Below are positions 6,365 through 12,728 of a stretch of DNA of 17,386 nt, piece by piece. Location of the stretch: positions 1 to 17,386 of the forward strand of contig CAKRDZ010000046.1 in assembly GCA_934316845.1 (NCBI GenBank), in the 5' to 3' direction. This stretch comes from an uncultured Eubacterium sp. (lineage in GTDB: Bacteria; Bacillota; Clostridia; Lachnospirales; Lachnospiraceae). The notes beneath the pieces were generated by a model, which saw only the letters and a list, made by a program, of their open reading frames with translations, did not search any database and was not told the DNA's origin. The position numbers were made by a program, and so were the translations under genes. Position 1 is the first letter of the stretch, and every line of letters begins with the position of its first letter.

Positions 6365-7219
6365 ATGAAAACTTATGTAAACAATGCGTATGGAACATTG
6401 AAAAAGGTATTGCTTTGTCCGATTGACAACTACCAGATCATGCCGATTAACTTTGTCGCAAAAAAGTGGATGGCAGAAGGCCACCAGATGGATTATGAAC
6501 TTTGCAAAAAGCAGCATGAGGCTTTGCAGAAAGCCTACCGTGACAACGGTGTTGAGGTAGAATTGATGGAGCCAAAGGAAGGTTTGGTTTATGAGGTGTT
6601 TGCCAGAGATTTTGGTATCTGCCTGAAAGAAGGATACGTTCTCGGACATTTTAAAGAGCCGTGCCGTCAGGGAGAGACACCGGAGTATGAGAAAAAATTA
6701 GCAGAACTCGATGTCCCTTGTATCGCACGCTGTACCAGTGGATGCTTTGAAGGAGGAGACTTCTGTTTCCTGGATGAAAATACACTGCTTCACGGTGTGA
6801 TCGATCGTACCGATATGGCAGGATTTAACAGTGTCAAAGAACAGCTGGATTCGCTGGGTTACGATGTGATCCCGGTTCCGGTTGCCCGTAAGTACCTGCA
6901 TATCGATGTCTGTATCAATATTATTGCAAAAAATACTGTTATTATCTGTCCGGACATTTTGCCGGAAGGCGTAGTGGCAAGATTTGAACGCCGTGGATTT
7001 AATATGATCAAGATTACACCGGAAGAGGTAATGCAGTATTCTGCCAATATCCAGTCTCTGGGAAATGGGAAAGTAATTTCTTCCACGACAAATACAAAAG
7101 TAAACCAGATTATGAGAGATCTTGGACTGGAAGTAATCGAAGTAGATATCAGTGAGATCGTAAAAGGCGGTGGTGGTATCCACTGTATGACATTTCCATT
7201 GGTACGTGAAGCTGAATAA
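6365..7219 (+). CDS. Guanidine-modifying enzyme, deiminase/dimethylargininase-like (paralog 2)
   Basis: This 284-residue paralog of the enzyme at 1140-1988 aligns without gaps, at roughly 57% identity by hand. The catalytic residues sit at the same positions: D82 in FARDFG, E129 and D132 in FEGGDF, H179 and D181 in H-I-D, and C274 in GGGGIHCMTFP. The GGG.IHC form resembles agmatine deiminase (GGGNIHC, from memory) more than paralog 1 does. Differences near the active site include G-C for G-G before FEGGDF, I for P before HC, and DRTDMAGF for ARTDWDGF. AGGAGAG lies 7 nt before the ATG. The gene is placed between the permease genes and the binding-protein gene, tying it to the imported compound. 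The expected reaction is guanidino to ureido plus ammonia. An amidinotransferase or methylarginine hydrolase remains possible. Confidence 0.88.
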   Translation: MKTYVNNAYGTLKKVLLCPIDNYQIMPINFVAKKWMAEGHQMDYELCKKQHEALQKAYRDNGVEVELMEPKEGLVYEVFARDFGICLKEGYVLGHFKEPCRQGETPEYEKKLAELDVPCIARCTSGCFEGGDFCFLDENTLLHGVIDRTDMAGFNSVKEQLDSLGYDVIPVPVARKYLHIDVCINIIAKNTVIICPDILPEGVVARFERRGFNMIKITPEEVMQYSANIQSLGNGKVISSTTNTKVNQIMRDLGLEVIEVDISEIVKGGGGIHCMTFPLVREAE

Positions 7220-7261
7220 TCAAACTGTGGCACATTAACTGTGCAGAAAGAGAGGACGCTT

Positions 7262-8320
7262 ATGAAATCAAAATGGATAGCAATCGTTATGACGTTAATT
7301 ATGGTAGTTTCTTTGACCGCTTGCGGAAGTTCCGGCGATGGTTCCCAGAGCTCCGGCAGCGGCGGAAAGGAAACACTGGTTGTCGTTACCTGGGGTGGTG
7401 AATTAGAGACGGCATTGAAAAAGGCAGCAGAAAGATTTGAAGAAGCCAATAATTGTACTCTGCAATGGGAATCGGCTCCGGATTATTCGAAAGTAAAAGC
7501 AATGGTCGATGCGGGAGATGTTCAGTGGGATGTTATGTCCTGCGACTCCGATTTCGCTTTCCGAGGCGGCAAGCAGGGGCTTTTGGAAAAAATGGATTAC
7601 AATGTGATCGACAAAGACGGTATCGAAGAGTACTGCTCTGATTATGGAATCCCGGCTTATACCTGGGCGAATGTCATTGCTTACAATTCTGCCAAATATA
7701 CCGCGGAGACAGCACCGCAGACATGGGCGGAATTTTGGGATACCGATAAGTTCCCGGGGGAAAGAAGTTTCTACAAATTCCCATATCAGACATTGGAAGT
7801 GGCACTTTTGGCAGACGGTGTGTCAAAAGATGAACTGTATCCACTGGATGTAGACCGTGCGCTGAAGAGCCTTGACAAGATTAAGGACAAAGTAAGCACC
7901 TGGTGGGAAAGCGGTGCGCAGCCACAGCAGATGCTCTCTTCCGGACAGGTTGATCTGATCTCTGCCTGGGCAGGCCGGATCAATAGTGCGAAAGCCGAAG
8001 GATCACAGGTAGACATCGTGATGAATCAGGCCATTGTTGTTACGGACAGCTGGGTTGTTCCAAAGGGAACAAAGCACAAAGAATTAGCAATGAAATTCCT
8101 GAATTTTATCACTCGTGCGGAAGCCGGCAAAACATTTTCCGAAAATATCACATACGGTCCGGCAAACGAAAAAGCCTATGATCTGTTAGACCAGAGTATT
8201 ATAGATACCCTGCCGAGTGCACCGAAGTATAAGGATATGGTAGCAACCTATGATCCGGAATACTGGGCAGAAAATTATGACGCAGTAAATGAAAAATTCC
8301 AGGCATGGCTTCTGGAGTAA
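7262..8320 (+). CDS. PotD-like substrate-binding lipoprotein of the ABC importer
   Basis: This 352-residue protein has a lipoprotein signal: MKSK, a hydrophobic segment, then lipobox LTAC with the lipidated cysteine at 21, followed by a Ser/Gly-rich linker. The mature part starts ETLVVVTWGGE and has the layout of extracellular solute-binding proteins of the spermidine/putrescine group. It would sit anchored outside the membrane and deliver substrate to the PotB/PotC-like permeases. The in-frame GTG at 7241 would add seven residues ahead of the signal; ATG 7262 follows AGAGG by 6 nt and is preferred. The gene is separated from the permease genes by paralog 2. It contains several Trp and acidic residues, which commonly line cation-binding pockets in this family, but I cannot assign ligand residues. 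Confidence 0.9.
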   Translation: MKSKWIAIVMTLIMVVSLTACGSSGDGSQSSGSGGKETLVVVTWGGELETALKKAAERFEEANNCTLQWESAPDYSKVKAMVDAGDVQWDVMSCDSDFAFRGGKQGLLEKMDYNVIDKDGIEEYCSDYGIPAYTWANVIAYNSAKYTAETAPQTWAEFWDTDKFPGERSFYKFPYQTLEVALLADGVSKDELYPLDVDRALKSLDKIKDKVSTWWESGAQPQQMLSSGQVDLISAWAGRINSAKAEGSQVDIVMNQAIVVTDSWVVPKGTKHKELAMKFLNFITRAEAGKTFSENITYGPANEKAYDLLDQSIIDTLPSAPKYKDMVATYDPEYWAENYDAVNEKFQAWLLE

Positions 8321-8342
8321 TAAAGGAAATGATGGATTGGCA

Positions 8343-8365
8343 GGGGGCGGCGGTAAGCCGCCCTC
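8343..8365 (+). terminator. GC-rich hairpin between binding-protein and hydrolase genes
   Basis: GGGCGGC (8345-8351) pairs with GCCGCCC (8357-8363) around GGTAA, with two further closing pairs. It is followed by TCTTTAAAAA, not a clean T run. It is probably a partial terminator or an RNA-stabilising 3' end for the binding-protein message, letting only part of transcription reach the hydrolase gene. It is weaker than the hairpin at 3511. Confidence 0.45.
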
Positions 8366-8391
8366 TTTAAAAACAGAGAGGAGTGGAGACC

Positions 8392-9657
8392 ATGTATCAA
8401 TGCAGCAGAGAAAGAATGGAAGAAAAGATAAAGACATTTTCGAAAATAGGAGATGCCGGACATGGAGGGATTACGAGATATTCGCTGTCGGAAGAAGCAT
8501 TAGAGGCTAGAAGGGAATTTGTACGCCGTATGGAGGCGATAGGGGCTGAGATCACAACAGATGACATGGCAAATATATATGCGACGATACCGGGAAGTGA
8601 AGAGGGAAAAAGAATATGTATGGGATCGCATGCGGATTCTGTAAAAAATGGAGGAAATTACGATGGGATTCTCGGCGTAATGTCGGCCATGGAAGTATTG
8701 GAAACCGTTGTGGAAAAAAAGATACCGCATAAACATCCTTTGACGGCGATGATCTGGACCAATGAAGAGGGATCTTTGTATCCGCCGGTTATGATGAGTT
8801 CCGGAGTGGTATGTTATGACTATCTTCCGCCGGATATACAACGCAGTTACCGGTATGAGGATATGATGAAATCGGTCAGTATGGAAGATGGAAAGACGAC
8901 TTTTGAAAGTCAGCTGAAAAAATCCGGATTTGTGGGAGCAAAAGAAAACCGGATGTCGCCCGAAAATACACTGTGTGATTTTGAAACGCACATTGAGCAG
9001 GGACCGATCTTGGACGATGCGGGAAAAGATCTTGGTGTGGTAGACTGCGTATTGGGAATGTATCATTACCGCGTGCGGTTTTACGGACAGACGACGCACG
9101 CCGGAACATTTCCGATGCCAAAGCGGAAAGATGCTTTTTTTGCCGCTGCAAAAGCACTGTCGTATCTGCACGAAAAAATTGATGCCCTTGAAATTGAAAA
9201 TCTGGTGTATACGACAGGAGAAGTGGTTTGCCATCCGAATATCAATACGTGCGTGCCGGATTATTTTGATTTTTCATTTGATGTAAGGCACGAAGATTCC
9301 AGACAGTTGGATAAAGTGGCGGCCATTGTCGAATCGCTGAAAACGATGGAGTTTTGCGGCTGTCGCTGTGAAGTGGAAAAAATATGGAAACGGGATACGG
9401 TATGGTGGAATGAAAAACTGGTAGGATATGTAAAAGAGGTGGCAGAAGAGATGGAGATCAAGCATCAGTTTATCCACTCCGGAGCGGGACATGATGCTCA
9501 ATTTATCTCCTATATGGTTCCTACCACGATGATATTTGCCCCTTCTGTAAAAGGGTTGTCACATTGCGAAGATGAATATACCAGTGTGGAACACTGCACG
9601 CTGGCAGCCTCCGTCATGCTGAACGCGGTTTTAAAAGCAGACAGCGAAGGCGTTTGA
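8392..9657 (+). CDS. M20-family N-carbamoyl amidohydrolase (AllC/HyuC/beta-ureidopropionase type)
   Basis: This 421-residue zinc-type hydrolase cleaves N-carbamoyl (ureido) groups in known relatives, giving an amine, CO2 and ammonia. Metal ligands are visible in order: H80 in GSHADSV, D91 in GGNYDGILGV, E125/E126 in TNEEGS, H200 in ETHIEQGP and H391 in GLSHCEDEYT. The dimerisation-domain motifs GQTTHAGTFPM (H236) and FSFDVRH (R299) and the late SGAGHDA motif are present. In relatives the stretch before DVRH reads PN.(N)VVP with a carboxylate-binding Asn; here it reads PNINTCVP, putting Thr286 in that place. ATG 8392 follows AGAGGAG by 8 nt; the GTG at 8383 overlaps that site. It is the last gene of the cluster and suits the ureido product expected from the deiminases. 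Allantoate, N-carbamoyl amino acids or citrulline-like substrates are alternatives. Confidence 0.87.
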   Translation: MYQCSRERMEEKIKTFSKIGDAGHGGITRYSLSEEALEARREFVRRMEAIGAEITTDDMANIYATIPGSEEGKRICMGSHADSVKNGGNYDGILGVMSAMEVLETVVEKKIPHKHPLTAMIWTNEEGSLYPPVMMSSGVVCYDYLPPDIQRSYRYEDMMKSVSMEDGKTTFESQLKKSGFVGAKENRMSPENTLCDFETHIEQGPILDDAGKDLGVVDCVLGMYHYRVRFYGQTTHAGTFPMPKRKDAFFAAAKALSYLHEKIDALEIENLVYTTGEVVCHPNINTCVPDYFDFSFDVRHEDSRQLDKVAAIVESLKTMEFCGCRCEVEKIWKRDTVWWNEKLVGYVKEVAEEMEIKHQFIHSGAGHDAQFISYMVPTTMIFAPSVKGLSHCEDEYTSVEHCTLAASVMLNAVLKADSEGV

Positions 9658-9665
9658 GGCAGTCT

Positions 9666-9974
9666 TTAAAACAGCAACAGTGTCACATATACGCCGGCGA
9701 TCGCGCCGAGTGCCACGACCACGAGACCGCGTTTGAAAAAACTAAGGATCAGCGCAATGACAGTTCCGACGACTGCAGCGGCAGGGTTGCCGGCAGATGA
9801 AAAAATGTCAGGAAATGTCAATGCTCCAAGCACGGCATAAGGCGTATAATCCAAAAAATTTTTCAGATAAACGGATTTGATCTCGCGCCGGAAAAAAGTG
9901 ATCGGAACAAAGCGCGGGATGTAAGTAACGACAGCCATTACGGCGATCGCGATCAAACAATAACGTAAATTCAT
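9666..9974 (-). CDS. azlD: AzlD-like branched-chain amino acid exporter, small subunit
   Basis: This 102-residue protein has about three to four hydrophobic segments. The family segment TYIPRFVPITFFRREIKSVY is followed by FLDYTPYAVLGALTFPDIF, which is characteristic of AzlD. With AzlC it forms an exporter of branched-chain amino acids in the cytoplasmic membrane. ATG 9974 (MNLRYCLIA) is preferred over an upstream in-frame start, because it lies 1 nt after the azlC stop and follows GAGG inside the azlC end. Its stop is only 8 bp from the stop of the convergent hydrolase gene, with no visible terminator between them. Confidence 0.9.
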   Translation of the reverse strand: MNLRYCLIAIAVMAVVTYIPRFVPITFFRREIKSVYLKNFLDYTPYAVLGALTFPDIFSSAGNPAAAVVGTVIALILSFFKRGLVVVALGAIAGVYVTLLLF

Positions 9975-9975
9975 A

Positions 9976-10710
9976 TCAGGCCTCACTTTCTGGCGGTGTG
10001 TCGTCCCCTGCGCTATCTGCCGTGAGAGGTTCCGGGGAGAACCAGGCACCGATCCCGGCGGCAATGATGGTTGATAAGATCACGCGGAATCCCGAAGAAA
10101 TGTGGTTCAGTCCGGGAACGTAGCGGATGATACATGAACAAAGTACCGCAAGCAGGACAACAAAGCAGACATTTTTCTTTTCGCGGGCGGCAGGTACGAT
10201 CAGCGCGATAAACATTGCGTAAAGACCAATCCCCATGGCGGATTGAAGTTCTGCCGGCAGCAGAGTCGAGATTGTTCCGCCTAAAAATGTTCCGAGAACC
10301 CATCCGATAAACGGAAGGGTGATCAGTCCGCCGAAAAATCCGGCACCGATCTGTCCCGGCTCCATCGAAGCCATGACAAACGTTTCGTCTGTAATACAAA
10401 AACTGAGGATCAGGCGTTTCCATACCGGAACGTCCTGCCGGAGTTTTTGTGACAACGAAAGTGACATCAGGGAATACCGCAGATTGATGACAAATGTTGT
10501 CAGTGCGATCTCCAGATATCCGGCACTTGCAAAGATCAGATTGGTGCCGGCAAACTGGCCTGCGGAGGTCACATTGGTGAGTGAGATCAATACGGCAGCC
10601 CACACGGGAATACCGCCGGATACTGCCATAAAGCCAAATGTAAAAGAAACCGGGAGATATCCGAGAAAAATCGGAAATCCTCGTTTCAATCCATACATAA
10701 ATGATTTCAT
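9976..10710 (-). CDS. azlC: AzlC-like branched-chain amino acid exporter, large subunit
   Basis: This 244-residue membrane protein has family segments GFPIFLGYLPVSFTFGFMA near the N-terminus, then TSAGQFAG, NLRYSLMSLSLS and ITDETFVMA, which together mark AzlC. It works with AzlD. ATG 10710 (MKSFMYGLKRG) begins one base after the mscL stop codon; the likely ribosome site (AAGAAGA) lies inside the end of mscL, so translation is probably coupled. The C-terminus carries a hydrophilic, acidic Pro/Ser-rich extension of about 20 residues (PEPLTADSAGDD...). Export of branched-chain amino acids is known for the family; nothing here shows the specific substrate. Confidence 0.91.
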   Translation of the reverse strand: MKSFMYGLKRGFPIFLGYLPVSFTFGFMAVSGGIPVWAAVLISLTNVTSAGQFAGTNLIFASAGYLEIALTTFVINLRYSLMSLSLSQKLRQDVPVWKRLILSFCITDETFVMASMEPGQIGAGFFGGLITLPFIGWVLGTFLGGTISTLLPAELQSAMGIGLYAMFIALIVPAAREKKNVCFVVLLAVLCSCIIRYVPGLNHISSGFRVILSTIIAAGIGAWFSPEPLTADSAGDDTPPESEA

Positions 10711-10711
10711 A

Positions 10712-11152
10712 TTAATCTTCTTTTTCTGCCTCCATTTCAAATGTTTCGATCACGGAAGTACAATGAGGACAGCGGGTTGCTTTGATGTCGATCTTGCTGT
10801 AGCAGAAAGGACAGGTTTTCTCGGCAGGAACTTCTGCCTCCGTGTCTTTTCTGTGCCCCAGACTGGCAAGCGCATTCATTCCTTTTACGAGCAGGAAGAT
10901 CACAAATACCATGATCAGGAAATTGATAACCGCGGTCAGAAAAGAACCGTATTTCACATCGACATCGCGGATGGTTAGCACCAGATAACTCAGGTCAGTG
11001 TTCGCTATCAAACCGATCAACGGCGAAAGCACGTCGTTTACCATCGAGTTAATGATCGCCTGAAAAGCGGCACCGATAATAACACCAATTGCCAGATCCA
11101 TGACATTTCCACGCAGGGCAAATTCTTTAAATTCCTGTAAAAATTTCTTCAT
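10712..11152 (-). CDS. mscL: Large-conductance mechanosensitive channel MscL with C-terminal zinc ribbon
   Basis: This 146-residue protein is the turgor-release channel of the cytoplasmic membrane, a homopentamer in known cases. The N-terminal helix and first transmembrane segment (EFALRGNVMDLAIGVIIGAA, residues 10-29) are near-invariant MscL sequence. The second membrane segment is at about 72-90. A tail follows with CPFC (114-117) and CPHC (128-131), a C-x2-C-x10-C-x2-C zinc ribbon not found in the E. coli protein. ATG 11152 (MKKFLQEF) matches the usual MscL start. An in-frame ATG at 11164 directly abuts the AGGAGG, too close for use, although the spacing to 11152 is long (12 nt). It is the first gene of mscL-azlC-azlD. 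Confidence 0.93.
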   Translation of the reverse strand: MKKFLQEFKEFALRGNVMDLAIGVIIGAAFQAIINSMVNDVLSPLIGLIANTDLSYLVLTIRDVDVKYGSFLTAVINFLIMVFVIFLLVKGMNALASLGHRKDTEAEVPAEKTCPFCYSKIDIKATRCPHCTSVIETFEMEAEKED

Positions 11153-11216
11153 AGTCGTTCTCATCCTCCTAAGTAGTTTGATTTTGTAAAAAATACCAAA
11201 TTGTGTATGATATATA

Positions 11217-11246
11217 AGTATAGCACAGTCGTAAGGCAGAGGTCAA
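11217..11246 (-). promoter_or_regulatory. Predicted promoter of mscL-azlC-azlD
   Basis: On the minus strand, TTGACC (11246-11241) lies 18 bp from TATACT (11222-11217), which is preceded by TGC as an extended -10. It faces away from mutY in the divergent region. The predicted start is near 11210, giving a leader of about 58 nt. Confidence 0.6.
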
Positions 11247-11257
11247 ATAGAAAAGGC

Positions 11258-11286
11258 TTGACACCGCGCACATTGCCATTTATGAT
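11258..11286 (+). promoter_or_regulatory. Predicted promoter of mutY
   Basis: A perfect -35 TTGACA (11258-11263) and TATGAT (11281-11286) are spaced by 17 bp, a near-consensus housekeeping promoter. The predicted start is near 11293, leaving room only for the AGGAG ribosome site before ATG 11312. Confidence 0.75.
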
Positions 11287-11311
11287 GAAGAAAAAACACA
11301 CAGGAGACAAT

Positions 11312-12367
11312 ATGTTAAAAGAAGACCAATTTGTAACCCCGCTGCTTGCGTGGTACGATAAAAATAAACGGGAAATGGTGTGGCGCGACCGCGAAAATGC
11401 GTATTATACCTGGATTTCGGAAATTATGCTGCAGCAGACACGGATCGAGGCGGCAAAAGATTATTTTGTGCGGTTTACGGAGGAACTTCCGGATATTCGG
11501 AGTCTTGCCAATGTGCCGCAGGAGAGGCTGTTAAAATTGTGGGAAGGACTTGGATATTATAACCGTGCCAAAAATTTACAAAAAACAGCAAAGATATTAG
11601 TAGAACAATATGGGGCAGAACTGCCGGCAGATTATGAAAAACTGCTTGCACTGCCGGGGATCGGGCCGTATACGGCGGGGGCGATCGCTTCAATTGCGTA
11701 TGGGATCAAAGTGCCTGCGGTGGATGGCAACGTGCTCCGCGTGATGATGCGATATCAGGCAAGCCTGGAAGATATTTCCAAAATGTCCGTGCGCCGCCGC
11801 GTAGAGGGCGAGTTGACGGACGTAATGCCGGAGCGGCCGGGAGATTTCAACCAGGCGATCATGGAACTTGGCGAAGTGGTCTGCATCCCCAATGGAACAC
11901 CGCTCTGCGACCGATGTCCGTTGGCGGCGGCTTGCGAGGCAAAACAAAAAGGTGAGCCGGAGCAGTATCCGCGGAAGATCGAAAAGAAACCGCGTAAGAT
12001 CGAGAAAAAGACGATATTAATTTTTGAAAAAGAGGGAATGCTTGGAATTGCCAAGCGGGAAAATAAAGGACTGCTGGCAGGGCTGTATGAGTTTCCTTCC
12101 TTTGACGGTTATTTTAATAAGAAAGAACTGGAAGAAAAACTGGCAGGGGAAGGAATTGTTGTAAAAAAAATCCAGCCGCTTGGAGCGGCAAAGCACATTT
12201 TCTCTCATATTGAATGGCATATGAAAGGCTATGTCATCGAACTTCCGCCGTCCGGAAAGCAGCCGGAACTGCTCTTTGCCTCGCTGGAAGAGGTCGAAGA
12301 TACGTACAGTCTGCCGACCGCATTTCGGGCGTATCGAGAGAAAATGAAAAAAATTCTCAATAAGTAA
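11312..12367 (+). CDS. mutY: A/G-specific adenine DNA glycosylase MutY
   Basis: This 351-residue base-excision repair enzyme removes adenine mispaired with 8-oxoguanine. Catalytic Glu37 lies in SEIMLQQT and Asp138 in VDGNVLRV, the same numbers as in E. coli. The helix-hairpin-helix is LPGIGPYTAGA (114-124). Four cysteines for the 4Fe-4S cluster lie at 191, 199, 202 and 208 (CIPNGTPLCDRCPLAAAC). The first spacing is seven residues, not the six of E. coli. The C-terminal part from about 230 is the NUDIX-like 8-oxoG recognition domain. ATG 11312 follows AGGAG; the frame is open further upstream, but that would run through the predicted promoter. It is divergent from mscL. Confidence 0.95.
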   Translation: MLKEDQFVTPLLAWYDKNKREMVWRDRENAYYTWISEIMLQQTRIEAAKDYFVRFTEELPDIRSLANVPQERLLKLWEGLGYYNRAKNLQKTAKILVEQYGAELPADYEKLLALPGIGPYTAGAIASIAYGIKVPAVDGNVLRVMMRYQASLEDISKMSVRRRVEGELTDVMPERPGDFNQAIMELGEVVCIPNGTPLCDRCPLAAACEAKQKGEPEQYPRKIEKKPRKIEKKTILIFEKEGMLGIAKRENKGLLAGLYEFPSFDGYFNKKELEEKLAGEGIVVKKIQPLGAAKHIFSHIEWHMKGYVIELPPSGKQPELLFASLEEVEDTYSLPTAFRAYREKMKKILNK

Positions 12368-12437
12368 AAAAGGGGTGGAGTTTCTCGGAAAAAAGGTGTA
12401 TGATAAAGAGAAATACAATTGACAGGAGGAATTCACT

Positions 12438-12728
12438 ATGTTGAAATGTTTAAAGAAAATCGATAAAAAAGCGACAGGACTTGTGGCAGCCGGCATACTG
12501 CTTGGAACCGCCGGTGTGAAGATCCTGGGAAGCAAAGACGCAAAGAAATTGTACACCAATTGTACGGCAGCAGTTCTTCGGGCAAAAGACTGTGTGATGA
12601 AGACTGCAACTAAGATTCAGGAGAATGCAGAGGACATCTATGCAGAGGCACAGATCATCAATGAAGAGCGTGCCAATGAGGAATTTGTAGATGGCGAAGA
12701 GGAAACTGCAGATGAGATTCAGGATTGA
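12438..12728 (+). CDS. Small DUF6110-like protein linked to a metal ATPase
   Basis: This 96-residue protein has a basic N-terminus (MLKCLKKIDKKATG), a single hydrophobic, Gly/Ala-rich segment (about 15-31, VAAGILLGTAGVKILG), a central KDAKKLYTNCTAAVLRAKDC stretch, and a long acidic C-terminal tail. I recognise it as resembling the DUF6110 family, which has no established function. A strong AGGAGG lies 9 nt before the ATG. Its last 17 bases overlap the start of the P-type ATPase gene, so the two are translated together and the protein may help the pump, for example as a membrane-anchored metal-binding or assembly factor; that is inference. The family name comes from memory and should be confirmed by profile search. 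Confidence 0.75.
   Translation: MLKCLKKIDKKATGLVAAGILLGTAGVKILGSKDAKKLYTNCTAAVLRAKDCVMKTATKIQENAEDIYAEAQIINEERANEEFVDGEEETADEIQD

Noticed and set aside
7230..7244. GCACA-TTAAC-TGTGC inverted repeat before the binding-protein gene as a third PucR operator
   Set aside because: The arms are in the opposite order to the TTGTGC...GCACAA sites, the flanks do not match, and there is no promoter with it.
1140..9657. Arginine deiminase (arc) or agmatine deiminase pathway
   Set aside because: The proteins are about 283 residues, shorter than typical arginine deiminases or agmatine deiminases. There is no carbamoyltransferase or carbamate kinase, and the downstream hydrolase is M20-type, not nitrilase-type.
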